Positions 52,633 to 60,672 of a DNA stretch of 64,000 nt are shown here, piece by piece (the stretch's first letter is position 1; every line of letters begins with the position of its first letter). Source of the DNA: Streptomyces aurantiacus (GTDB taxonomy: Bacteria > Actinomycetota > Actinomycetes > Streptomycetales > Streptomycetaceae). Under the pieces are notes generated by a model. It saw only the letters and a list, made by a program, of their open reading frames with translations. It was not told the DNA's origin and did no database searches. The stretch lies in NCBI RefSeq assembly GCF_027107535.1, contig NZ_CP114283.1, positions 7,192,001 to 7,256,000 on the forward strand, given 5' to 3'. Position numbers and translations under genes: made by a program.

Positions 52633-53570
52633 CGACGACCGTCGCCGATGTCTCCGAGGAGGAGACCGGCAGCCCGTACGCGCTGAGCCACCTGGACGCT
52701 CTGGAGTCCGAGGCGGTGCACATCTTCCGCGAGGTGGCGGGCGAGTTCGAGCGGCCGGTGGTCCTCTTCTCGGGCGGCAAGGACTCCATCGTCATGCTGC
52801 ACCTGGCGCTGAAGGCGTTCGCCCCGGCGGCGGTGCCCTTCTCGCTGCTGCACGTCGACACCGGGCACAACTTCCCGGAGGTCCTGGAGTACCGCGACCG
52901 CACGGTGAAGAAGCACGGGCTGCGGCTGCACGTCGCCTCCGTGCAGGAGTACATCGACCGCGGCGCCCTCAAGGAGCGCCCGGACGGCACCCGCAACCCG
53001 CTGCAGACCGTGCCGCTCACGGAGAAGATCCAGGCCGAGCGGTTCGACGCCGTGTTCGGCGGCGGGCGCCGGGACGAGGAGAAGGCCCGGGCCAAGGAGC
53101 GGGTGTTCTCGCTGCGGGACGAGTTCTCGCAGTGGGACCCGCGCCGTCAGCGGCCCGAGCTGTGGAACCTCTACAACGGCCGGCACGCGCCCGGAGAGCA
53201 CGTCCGCGTGTTCCCGCTGTCCAACTGGACCGAGCTGGACGTGTGGCAGTACATCGCCCGCGAGGGCATCGAGCTTCCGGAGATCTACTTCGCGCACGAG
53301 CGTGAGGTGTTCCAGCGCGCGGGCATGTGGCTGACCGCCGGTGAGTGGGGCGGCCCGAAGGGGAGCGAGTCGGTCGAGACCCGCCTCGTCCGCTACCGGA
53401 CCGTCGGCGACATGTCCTGCACGGGCGCCGTCGACTCGGACGCCACCACGCTGGACGCCGTGATCACCGAGATCGCCGCCTCCCGGCTCACCGAGCGGGG
53501 CGCCACCCGCGCCGACGACAAGATGTCCGAGGCCGCGATGGAAGACCGCAAGCGCGAGGGGTACTTCTAG
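52629..53570 (+). CDS. cysD: Sulfate adenylyltransferase subunit 2
   Basis: A 313-aa PP-loop subunit of ATP sulfurylase. The ATP-binding PP motif is VVLFSGGKDSIVMLHLAL (about residues 43-60), followed by HVDTGHNFPEVLEYRD, FGGGRRDEEKARAKER and PLSNWTELDVWQYIARE. It forms a complex with CysN to make APS from sulfate and ATP. ATGA overlap with cysC; the cysN start is two bases past its stop, so the whole unit is translationally linked. Confidence 0.96.
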   Translation: MTTTVADVSEEETGSPYALSHLDALESEAVHIFREVAGEFERPVVLFSGGKDSIVMLHLALKAFAPAAVPFSLLHVDTGHNFPEVLEYRDRTVKKHGLRLHVASVQEYIDRGALKERPDGTRNPLQTVPLTEKIQAERFDAVFGGGRRDEEKARAKERVFSLRDEFSQWDPRRQRPELWNLYNGRHAPGEHVRVFPLSNWTELDVWQYIAREGIELPEIYFAHEREVFQRAGMWLTAGEWGGPKGSESVETRLVRYRTVGDMSCTGAVDSDATTLDAVITEIAASRLTERGATRADDKMSEAAMEDRKREGYF

Positions 53571-53572
53571 CC

Positions 53573-54928
53573 ATGACGAGCACCATCGAGCCCACCGAGC
53601 CGCTGTCGGTCGAGCAGCTGTCCGAGACGACGCTGCTGCGGTTCGCGACCGCCGGTTCCGTCGACGACGGCAAGTCCACCCTCGTCGGCAGGCTGCTGCA
53701 CGACTCCAAGTCGATCCTCACCGACCAGCTGGAGGCCGTGGAGCACGCCTCGCGCAACCGCGGCCAGGACACACCCGACCTCGCGCTGCTCACGGACGGC
53801 CTGCGGGCCGAGCGGGAGCAGGGCATCACGATCGACGTGGCGTACCGCTACTTCGCCACGGCCCGGCGCCGGTTCATCCTCGCCGACACGCCCGGACACG
53901 TGCAGTACACCCGCAACATGGTGACGGGTGCCTCCACGGCCGAGCTGACGGTGGTCCTCGTGGACGCCCGCAACGGCGTCGTCGAGCAGACCCGCCGGCA
54001 CGCCGCCATCGCCGCTCTCCTGCGCGTCCCGCACGTGGTGCTCGCCGTCAACAAGATGGACCTCGTCGACTACCAGGAGCCCGTCTTCGCGGCGATCGCC
54101 GAGGAGTTCACGGCGTACGCCTCCGAACTGGGCGTCCCCGAGATCACCGCGATCCCCATCTCCGCGCTCGCCGGGGACAACGTCGTGGACCCGTCGGCGA
54201 ACATGGACTGGTACGGCGGCCCGACCTTCCTGGAGCACCTGGAGACCCTCCCGGTCAGCCACGACCTCGCTACCTGCCACGCGCGTCTGCCCGTGCAGTA
54301 CGTGATCCGTCCGCAGACCGCCGAGCACCCGGACTACCGCGGGTACGCGGGTCAGATCGCGGCCGGCGCGTTCCGTGTCGGCGAGCCGGTCACCGTGCTG
54401 CCCTCCGGCCGCGCGTCCCGCATCGCCAAGATCGACCTGCTGGGCGAGTCGGTCGACCTGGCCTGGACGACACAGTCGGTGACGGTCCTCCTGGAGGACG
54501 ACATCGACATCTCGCGCGGTGACCTGATCGTGCCGAGCAAGGACGCGCCCGCGACCACGCAGGACATCGAGGCGACCGTCTGCCACGTCGCCGACGCGCC
54601 GCTGACCATCGGCCACCGGGTGCTGCTCAAGCACGGCACCCGCACGGTCAAGGCGATCGTCAAGGACATCCCGTCCCGGCTGACCCTCGACGACCTGTCC
54701 CTGCACCCGCACCCGGGCCACCTGATCGCCAACGACATCGGCCGCGTGAAGATCCGTACCGCCGAGCCGCTGCCGGTGGACTCGTACGCCGACTCCCGGC
54801 GCACCGGCTCGTTCATCCTGATCGACCCCTCCGACGGCACCACGCTCACCGCGGGCATGGTCGGCGAGTCCTTCGCCTCGCCGGAGCCGGTCAAGGCCGA
54901 GGCGGACGACGACGGGTGGGACTTCTGA
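53573..54928 (+). CDS. cysN: Sulfate adenylyltransferase subunit 1 (GTPase)
   Basis: A 451-aa EF-Tu-like GTPase that drives CysD by GTP hydrolysis. G1 is GSVDDGKSTLVGRLL (about residue 28), G2 GITIDVAYRYF, G3 DTPGHVQYTRNM and G4 VNKMDLVD; two beta-barrel domains follow. It has no fused CysC kinase domain, which is separate in this operon. Length is normal for the stand-alone subunit. Confidence 0.96.
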   Translation: MTSTIEPTEPLSVEQLSETTLLRFATAGSVDDGKSTLVGRLLHDSKSILTDQLEAVEHASRNRGQDTPDLALLTDGLRAEREQGITIDVAYRYFATARRRFILADTPGHVQYTRNMVTGASTAELTVVLVDARNGVVEQTRRHAAIAALLRVPHVVLAVNKMDLVDYQEPVFAAIAEEFTAYASELGVPEITAIPISALAGDNVVDPSANMDWYGGPTFLEHLETLPVSHDLATCHARLPVQYVIRPQTAEHPDYRGYAGQIAAGAFRVGEPVTVLPSGRASRIAKIDLLGESVDLAWTTQSVTVLLEDDIDISRGDLIVPSKDAPATTQDIEATVCHVADAPLTIGHRVLLKHGTRTVKAIVKDIPSRLTLDDLSLHPHPGHLIANDIGRVKIRTAEPLPVDSYADSRRTGSFILIDPSDGTTLTAGMVGESFASPEPVKAEADDDGWDF

Positions 54929-54929
54929 C

Positions 54930-55034
54930 ATGACCCCCTCCGACTTCTACTCCACGTTCGCGAAAGAGGGCGGCCGCGTCGGCAGCGGCGCCCTCGGCGC
55001 CGGGCAGGGCGGAGTGGCGCGATGTGCGCGATGA
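54930..55034 (+). CDS. Possible 34-aa ORF between cysN and ssuA
   Basis: ATG 54930 follows the cysN stop by one base and opens a 34-codon frame ending GVARCAR. The peptide is Gly-rich and has no domain. A single Cys three residues from the end is a weak parallel with the 27-aa leader at 49189, so a second regulatory ORF before the transporter genes is possible. Without conservation data this may be chance. Confidence 0.25.
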   Translation: MTPSDFYSTFAKEGGRVGSGALGAGQGGVARCAR

Positions 55035-55160
55035 CGTACGCGCACTGCCTGCGCGCCCCGTCCCCCCGCCCGCCGTCGCGGATACGACGAAGACCTGCCG
55101 ACCTCCCGGCCACGACCTGAAGAAGGCGTGACCGCCGGGCCGACGAGAGGAACCCCTCCC

Positions 55161-56300
55161 GTGCCTGCCAGCCTCCCCCTTTCTCGGCTTCGCTCGAATG
55201 GGGGCACCCCCATGACCGCCTACCGGCGCACCTTCGCGGCCATCGCCGCGCTGCCTCTCCTGACCCTCGCCGCCTGCGGCTACGGCTCCGACGCCAAGGA
55301 CGACACCTCGAAGGTCGCCGCCGAGGGCAAGAAGCTCTCCGCCGACACCGTCCGGATCGGCTACTTCCCGAACCTGACGCACGCCACCGCGCTCGTGGGC
55401 GACCAGGAGGGGCTGCTGCAGAAGGAGCTGGGGGGCACGAAGGCCACCTACTCCCAGTTCAACGCGGGTCCGTCCGAGATCGAGGCGCTCAACTCCGGTT
55501 CGATCGACATCGGCTGGATCGGCCCCTCCCCCGCCATCAACGGCTACTCCACCACCGATGGCAAGGGCCTGAGGATCATCAGCGGCTCCGCCTCCGGCGG
55601 TGTGAAGCTCGTGGTCAACCCTGACAGGATCAAGTCCCTCAAGGACGTCAAGGGCAAGAAGATCGCGACCCCGCAGCTGGGCAACACGCAGGACGTGGCG
55701 TTCCTCAACTGGATCTCCGAGCAGGGCTGGAAGGTCGAGGCGGAGAGCGGCAAGGGCGATGTCTCCGTGGTCCGCACGGACAACAAGATCACGCCGGACG
55801 CCTACAAGTCGGGCTCCATCGACGGTGCCTGGGTGCCGGAGCCGACCGCTTCCAAGCTGGTCGCCGAGGGCGGCAAGGTGCTGCTCGACGAGGCCGACCT
55901 GTGGCCGGACAAGAAGTTCGTGATCACGAACATCATCGTGTCGCAGAAGTTCCTCAAGGAGCACCCGGACGTCGTCGAGGCCGTGCTGCGCGGCTCGGTG
56001 AAGACCAACGCGTGGATCAACGCCAACCCGGACAAGGCGAAGGCCGCCGCCAACACCAAGCTCGAGGAGCTGACCGACAAGGCTCTGCCCGCCAACGTAC
56101 TCGACCCCGCGTGGAAGTCGATCCAGTTCATCGACGACCCGCTGGCCTCGACCCTCGACGCCGAGGCCGAGCACGCGGTCAAGGCGGGCCTGCTGGAGCA
56201 GCCGAAGCTCGACGGCATCTACGACCTCGCACCACTGAACAAGGTCCTCAAGGCCGAGGGCAAGAGCACGGTCGACGACGCCGGTCTCGGCGTCAAGTAA
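55161..56300 (+). CDS. ssuA: Sulfonate-type ABC transporter substrate-binding lipoprotein
   Basis: A 379-aa (or 362-aa) lipoprotein that would bind a sulfonate, taurine or sulfate-ester-like substrate outside the membrane. GTG 55161 has GAGAGGAA eight bases upstream. A Streptomyces palindromic repeat then fills codons up to ATG 55212, where the natural signal peptide begins (MTAYRRTFAAIAALPLLTLA, lipobox LAAC). The binding fold shows RIGYFPNLTHATALVG, LNSGSIDIGWIGPSPAING and DGAWVPEPTASKLV, close to SsuA/TauA/NitT families. Followed by ATPase and permease genes. Confidence 0.9.
   Translation: MPASLPLSRLRSNGGTPMTAYRRTFAAIAALPLLTLAACGYGSDAKDDTSKVAAEGKKLSADTVRIGYFPNLTHATALVGDQEGLLQKELGGTKATYSQFNAGPSEIEALNSGSIDIGWIGPSPAINGYSTTDGKGLRIISGSASGGVKLVVNPDRIKSLKDVKGKKIATPQLGNTQDVAFLNWISEQGWKVEAESGKGDVSVVRTDNKITPDAYKSGSIDGAWVPEPTASKLVAEGGKVLLDEADLWPDKKFVITNIIVSQKFLKEHPDVVEAVLRGSVKTNAWINANPDKAKAAANTKLEELTDKALPANVLDPAWKSIQFIDDPLASTLDAEAEHAVKAGLLEQPKLDGIYDLAPLNKVLKAEGKSTVDDAGLGVK
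55172..55214 (+). repeat. Streptomyces palindromic repeat overlapping the ssuA start
   Basis: The stretch contains TTTCTCGGCTTCGCTCGAA flanked by CCCCC and GGGGG and ends in ATGGGGGCACCCCCAT (55198-55213), a 16-base palindrome. This resembles a short repeat seen many times in Streptomyces genomes. GGGGG (55200-55204) can pair with CCCCC at 55175-55179 or at 55207-55211, so two exclusive hairpins are possible at the translation start. Its length keeps the reading frame open. Confidence 0.65.
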
Positions 56301-56336
56301 GCCCGGACACCCATGAGTTCCCAGGAGGTGACGACC

Positions 56337-57125
56337 ATGGCAACAGCCCTCGCCAAGGCCGCCGACGCCGGTACGTCGGTGGAGTACGCCGCCCGCATCG
56401 AGCACGTCTCGAAGTCCTTCGCCGGCCCGGCCGGGCAGCAGCTCGTCCTGGACGACATCACGCTCGATGTCGCGCCCGGCGAGTTCGTCACCCTCCTGGG
56501 AGCCTCCGGGTGTGGCAAGTCGACCCTGCTGAACCTGGTCGCCGGGCTCGACAAGCCGTCCGCGGGCGGCATCAGCACCGACGGCCGTCCGGCCCTGATG
56601 TTCCAGGAGCACGCCCTCTTCCCGTGGCTGACCGCGGGCAAGAACATCGAACTCGCCCTGAAACTGCGGGGCGTGCCGAAGGCCGAGCGCCGCGAGAAGG
56701 CGGAGGAGCTCCTGGAGCTCGTCCGGCTGAAGGGCGCGTACGGCAAGCGGGTGCACGAGTTGTCCGGCGGTATGCGCCAGCGGGTCGCGCTGGCGCGGGC
56801 GCTCGCACAGGACAGCAAGCTGCTGCTGATGGACGAGCCGTTCGCCGCGCTCGACGCCATCACGCGTGACGTGCTGCACGACGAACTGACGCGCATCTGG
56901 CGCGAGACGAACGTGTCGGTGCTGTTCGTGACGCACAACGTGCGTGAGGCGGTGCGGCTCGCCGAGCGCGTGGTGCTGCTGTCCTCCCGCCCGGGACGTA
57001 TCGCGCGGGAGTGGTCGGTCGACATCCCGCAGCCGCGCCGCATCGAGGACTCCGCGGTCGCGGAACTGTCCGTCGAGATCACCGAACAACTGCGTGGGGA
57101 GATCCGCCGTCATGGCCAGCACTGA
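56337..57125 (+). CDS. ssuB: Sulfonate-type ABC transporter ATP-binding protein
   Basis: A 262-aa ATPase. ATG 56337 has a perfect AGGAGGTG upstream (ATG 56313 is in frame but the ribosome site lies after it). Walker A is LLGASGCGKSTLLNLVAGL (about residues 60-78), Q-loop FQEHALFPWL, signature HELSGGMRQRVALARAL, Walker B KLLLMDEPFAALDA and switch FVTHNVREAVRLA. It powers the SsuC-like permease; 14-base overlap with the permease gene. Confidence 0.95.
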   Translation: MATALAKAADAGTSVEYAARIEHVSKSFAGPAGQQLVLDDITLDVAPGEFVTLLGASGCGKSTLLNLVAGLDKPSAGGISTDGRPALMFQEHALFPWLTAGKNIELALKLRGVPKAERREKAEELLELVRLKGAYGKRVHELSGGMRQRVALARALAQDSKLLLMDEPFAALDAITRDVLHDELTRIWRETNVSVLFVTHNVREAVRLAERVVLLSSRPGRIAREWSVDIPQPRRIEDSAVAELSVEITEQLRGEIRRHGQH

Positions 57126-58002
57126 GACGAGCACCGTCAAGGACGGCAGCGATCTCGCCGGACTCGAAGCGGGTCTCGACGCACTGGAGACGGTCCAGAC
57201 GCGGCGTACTCCGTTCCGCAGGACGTTCGTGGAGAAGATCTTCCCCCCGATCGTCGCCGTGGCGCTGGTCCTGGTCGTCTGGCAGGTCCTGGTATGGGCG
57301 AAGGTCACCGACAGCTACAAGCTGCCGACTCCCTCCGCCGTCTGGGACGAGGTCCAGGAAGCATGGCTGGAGGGCACGCTCCTCGACTACATCTGGACCA
57401 GCGTCTCCCGTGGCCTGCTGGGCTTCCTGTTGGCCCTCGCCATCGGCACGCCCCTGGGGCTGCTGGTCGCCCGGGTGAAGTTCGTGCGCGCGGCGATCGG
57501 CCCGATCCTGTCCGGACTCCAGTCCCTGCCGTCGGTGGCGTGGGTGCCGCCGGCCGTCCTGTGGCTCGGTCTGAACGACTCGATGATGTACGCCGTCATC
57601 CTGCTCGGCGCGGTCCCGTCCATCGCCAACGGGCTCGTCTCCGGTGTCGACCAGGTGCCGCCGCTGTTCCTGCGGGCGGGCCGCACGATGGGCGCGACGG
57701 GGCTGCGCGGCACCTGGCACATCGTGGTGCCCGCCGCCCTGCCCGGTTACCTCGCCGGACTGAAGCAGGGCTGGGCGTTCTCGTGGCGTTCGCTGATGGC
57801 CGCCGAGATCATCGCGTCCTCGCCCGACCTGGGCGTCGGCCTCGGCCAGTTGCTGGAGAACGGCCGTACGGCCAACAGCATGCCCATGGTGTTCCTCGCC
57901 ATCCTCCTCATCCTGATCGTCGGTATCGCCATCGACCTGCTGATCTTCAGCCCGCTGGAGCGGTGGGTCCTGCGCAGCCGCGGTCTCCTCGTGAAGAGCT
58001 GA
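57112..58002 (+). CDS. ssuC: Sulfonate-type ABC transporter permease
   Basis: A 296-aa membrane protein with about six helices after a 40-residue cytoplasmic head. The BPD_transp_1 coupling region reads GRTMGATGLRGTWHIVVPAA (about residue 195), the EAA-loop that contacts the ATPase. Family SsuC/TauC/NitT-type. It overlaps ssuB by 14 bases, and the chelatase-like gene begins six bases after its stop. Confidence 0.94.
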   Translation: MASTETSTVKDGSDLAGLEAGLDALETVQTRRTPFRRTFVEKIFPPIVAVALVLVVWQVLVWAKVTDSYKLPTPSAVWDEVQEAWLEGTLLDYIWTSVSRGLLGFLLALAIGTPLGLLVARVKFVRAAIGPILSGLQSLPSVAWVPPAVLWLGLNDSMMYAVILLGAVPSIANGLVSGVDQVPPLFLRAGRTMGATGLRGTWHIVVPAALPGYLAGLKQGWAFSWRSLMAAEIIASSPDLGVGLGQLLENGRTANSMPMVFLAILLILIVGIAIDLLIFSPLERWVLRSRGLLVKS

Positions 58003-58008
58003 ACTCCC

Positions 58009-58749
58009 ATGCCAGGACCGGTACTTCTCGTCATCGCCCACGGCAGCCGCGATCCGCGCCATGCCGCGACCGTGCACGCCCTGGTGCGCCGGGTGCGGGC
58101 GCGGCGGCCCGGGCTGCGCGTGGAGACCGGCTTCCTGGACTTCAACCTCCCTTCGGTTCCGGGGGTGTTGAAGTCGCTGGCGGCACAGGGCGTACGGGAC
58201 GTGGTGGCGCTTCCCCTGCTGCTGAACCGTGCCTTCCACGCCAAGGCGGACATCCCGGCGGTGCTGCACGAGGCGCCCGCCCGGCTGCGGATCCGGCAGG
58301 CCGAGGTGCTCGGCCCTTCGCCGCTGCTGACGGCCGCGCTCGAACGGCGTCTGTACGAGGCGGGGTTGTCGCCCGCCGACAAGTCCTCGACCGGGGTCGT
58401 GCTGGCCTCGGCGGGGTCCACCGACCCGGAGGCGATCGCAGTGATCGCAGAAATCGCGCGGGAGTGGCGGCGGACCGGTTGGTGCGCCGTGCGGCCTGCG
58501 TTCGCCTCCGCATCCCTTCCCCGGACGGAGGACGCGGTACGGGAGCTGCGCTCGCTGGGCTGCGCACGGGTGGCGGTCGCCCCGTACGTCCTCGCTCCCG
58601 GTTTCCTGCCGGACCGGATCGCGCGGGGGGCGGCCGAGGCGGATGTCCTCTCGGACGTGCTCGGGGCGGCGCCGGAGGTGGCACGGGTGCTGCTCTCCCG
58701 CTACGACGAGGCCGGAGCCCCGGCGCTGACCGCCGCCGTCGGCGCCTGA
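58009..58749 (+). CDS. Sirohydrochlorin chelatase-like (CbiX-type) protein
   Basis: A 246-aa protein with two CbiX-like halves. The first begins VLLVIAHGSRDPRHAATVHA with the metal-binding His, followed by HAKADIPAVL with a second His; the second half starts VVLASAGSTDPEAIAVIAEI, where the His is replaced. In this operon the likely job is iron insertion into sirohydrochlorin for the siroheme of sulfite reductase; cobalt insertion is the alternative. Last gene of the sulfur operon. Confidence 0.88.
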   Translation: MPGPVLLVIAHGSRDPRHAATVHALVRRVRARRPGLRVETGFLDFNLPSVPGVLKSLAAQGVRDVVALPLLLNRAFHAKADIPAVLHEAPARLRIRQAEVLGPSPLLTAALERRLYEAGLSPADKSSTGVVLASAGSTDPEAIAVIAEIAREWRRTGWCAVRPAFASASLPRTEDAVRELRSLGCARVAVAPYVLAPGFLPDRIARGAAEADVLSDVLGAAPEVARVLLSRYDEAGAPALTAAVGA

Positions 58750-58759
58750 GTTCTTCCTC

Positions 58760-58799
58760 CCGCCCTCGGCCGGGCTGAGTGTTCCGCCCTCGGCCGGGC
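58760..58799. repeat. 16-bp direct repeat after the sulfur operon
   Basis: CCGCCCTCGGCCGGGC occurs at 58760-58775 and 58784-58799 (period 24), with a shorter third copy CCCGCCCTCC at about 58808. Each copy contains GGCC dyads; they lie in the 96-bp gap between the convergent chelatase-like and DinB-like genes and may act as terminator. Confidence 0.6.
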
Positions 58800-58845
58800 A
58801 GGGTCTCCCGCCCTCCGGCGTATCGGTGGAGCGGGGAAGTTCGCC

Positions 58846-59460
58846 TCAGCCCGCGGACCCGGCGGCGCGCGGAGCGCGGCCGCTGAGGGCCAGCGCACGG
58901 TCGAGGACCGGTGCGTCGTCGGCCACCGGCACGGCAGCCGCGAAGCCGTCGTACTGCCGGTACAGATCGCCGTGCGTGACGACGACATCGAGGACCACGC
59001 GCGCGGCCGCGTCGGAGATCCGGTACTCCTGACCGGTGGTGACGGCCACGTCCCAGCCGTGCACCGCCATCTCCTTGACGACCATGGAGGCGAGCTCGCC
59101 GGCCGGCAGGGACCCCCCGCCGAGATCCACCTCCCCCTCCCACGCCGCCGGATCCGACCATGCCGCGACGGCCCGGTCGAGCTGCGCGGCGTACGCCGAC
59201 GCCCATCCGGGGTCGGCGGTGAAGTCACGGGCGGTGAGGTCCTCCGGGAGCGGCTTGCGCAGCGCCCGGTGCTCCAGTCCGTGGGAGGTGTAGAGGACCC
59301 AGTGGTTGACCAGGGCCCGGACGTCCCAGTCCGGGCAGTGCGTGGGGTCGGCGAGCCGCCCGGCCGCGACCCCACGGGCGACACGGGCCGCCTCGGCCGC
59401 GCATTCGGCCATGACCGGGTGCAGGGTGACGCGTGTGCAGGGCGCTTTCTCCTTGTTCAT
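58846..59460 (-). CDS. DinB-like, mycothiol-dependent maleylpyruvate isomerase-family protein
   Basis: A 204-aa protein. ATG 59460 has TGGAG upstream; an in-frame start at 59502 would overlap the preceding gene. It shows the four-helix DinB-like pattern of the actinobacterial TIGR03086-type proteins: VARGVAAGRLADPTHCPDWD then VRALVNHWVLYTSHGLEHRA, and a later DMxxHGWD-like VVKEMAVHGWDVAVTTGQEY. Metal-binding His are in place. Function unknown; relatives use mycothiol. It begins 10 bases after the ketopantoate-reductase-family gene stop, one transcript. Confidence 0.85.
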   Translation of the reverse strand: MNKEKAPCTRVTLHPVMAECAAEAARVARGVAAGRLADPTHCPDWDVRALVNHWVLYTSHGLEHRALRKPLPEDLTARDFTADPGWASAYAAQLDRAVAAWSDPAAWEGEVDLGGGSLPAGELASMVVKEMAVHGWDVAVTTGQEYRISDAAARVVLDVVVTHGDLYRQYDGFAAAVPVADDAPVLDRALALSGRAPRAAGSAG

Positions 59461-59470
59461 GCGCTCCACG

Positions 59471-60508
59471 CTAGGGACGCTGTCGGATGCCTTCTTGAAC
59501 AAACGCGACAGCCTCGTCGGCCAGCTCCACCAGCTCGGCCACGGGCAGCGAACCCGGCGCCCGCCGTTGCCGCGCGAAGTCGTTCGCGAGCCGTTGCAGC
59601 AGGTCGTTGAGCGGGGTCGGCACCCCGTGCAGCCGGCCCAGCAGGGTGATCTCCCCGTTGAGGTAGTCGGCCTCGATGGTGCCGGTGCCCCGGTCGAGCG
59701 ACTGCCAGGACGACCCGGCCCCGCGCTCCACGCCGTCGAGGGGTACGAGGCGCATCTTGTCGGCGCGGGCCTCCTTCTGCTCCTCCTCCGAGGTGTGGGG
59801 GATGCCCGCGGCGGCGAGCACGGCCTCGCCCTCCGCGCGCACGCGGCTGTAGAGCGCGAGGGCCTCCTCGCTGCCCATCACCCCGCTGACGGCCTCGATC
59901 GCGTTGGCGAGGTTGGCGAGCAGTTTGGCGTACTGCCAGCGCGTCACGTCGGCCACGACCGGCGCCTCGAAGCGGGACGCCGCGAGGTCGGCGGCGACGG
60001 CCCGCGCGGTGTCGTCCGTGCCGTGCGGGAAGCGCCCGAGGTGCAGGATGCCGGTCAGGGGCGTGCCGGCCGCCGACACCACTCCCGGCTCGACGAAGGT
60101 GGCGGGCAGCCACACGCACATTCCGTACACCTGTCGGAAGCGGCGCAGCGCGAGACGCTGGCTCTCCACCCCGTTCTGCGCGCAGACCAGCGGCAGCCGC
60201 TCGGCCGCCGTGCCGCCGCCCGCCACGGGCGCGGGCCCCCAGGCCTCCAGCGCCGCCCCGCTGTCCTGCGTCTTGACGGCGAGCACGAGGACGTCGTCCG
60301 CACGCAGTTCGCCGAGGGGCTCCGGCCCGTCGACCGTGGGCACCCGGTGGGTGCGCGGTCCGTCGGGCGTCACGAGGCGCAGTCCCCGCTCCCGAAGGGC
60401 CTCGTACTGCGCGCCGCGCGCGACGAGTACCACGTCGTGTCCCGACTCGGCGAGACGCCCGCCGACGGCGCCGCCCACGGCGCCTGCTCCGATGATGATG
60501 TAGCGCAT
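59471..60508 (-). CDS. Ketopantoate reductase-family (ApbA/PanE-like) protein
   Basis: A 345-aa NADP-dependent oxidoreductase. The dinucleotide fold MRYIIIGAGAVGGAVGGRLA is at the very N-terminus, supporting ATG 60508; upstream in-frame residues are Arg-rich noise. Further PanE-type motifs: VLAVKTQDSGAALEAW, VCAQNGVESQRLALRR and the catalytic Lys region WQYAKLLANLANAIEAVSG. True PanE is shorter (about 300 aa), so it may act on another 2-keto acid. Cotranscribed with the DinB-like gene. Confidence 0.9.
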   Translation of the reverse strand: MRYIIIGAGAVGGAVGGRLAESGHDVVLVARGAQYEALRERGLRLVTPDGPRTHRVPTVDGPEPLGELRADDVLVLAVKTQDSGAALEAWGPAPVAGGGTAAERLPLVCAQNGVESQRLALRRFRQVYGMCVWLPATFVEPGVVSAAGTPLTGILHLGRFPHGTDDTARAVAADLAASRFEAPVVADVTRWQYAKLLANLANAIEAVSGVMGSEEALALYSRVRAEGEAVLAAAGIPHTSEEEQKEARADKMRLVPLDGVERGAGSSWQSLDRGTGTIEADYLNGEITLLGRLHGVPTPLNDLLQRLANDFARQRRAPGSLPVAELVELADEAVAFVQEGIRQRP

Positions 60509-60634
60509 GCCCCGAGCCTGCCACAGTCGTGTGGCCGGCCCCTCGGAGGTTCCGGGCCGGCTCGCGCCCGCCCGGTACGGCCTCCCGGGCGCCGCCCCCC
60601 GGCAGCGGGTCAAGGCCCGCCTCCGCGCCATGCG

Positions 60635-60665
60635 TTGACCTTGTCCCTGGGGCAGGGCCGAGGGT
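60635..60665 (+). promoter_or_regulatory. MerR-type promoter of the transglutaminase-like gene
   Basis: TTGACC (60635-60640) and GAGGGT (60660-60665) are separated by 19 bases, the long spacer typical for MerR-activated promoters. The spacer holds a perfect dyad CCCTG-GGG-CAGGG (60645-60657). The -10 box ends seven bases before the ATG, which lacks a ribosome site, so the mRNA is probably leaderless. No MerR gene is in the window. Confidence 0.65.
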
Positions 60666-60672
60666 CCGGCAC

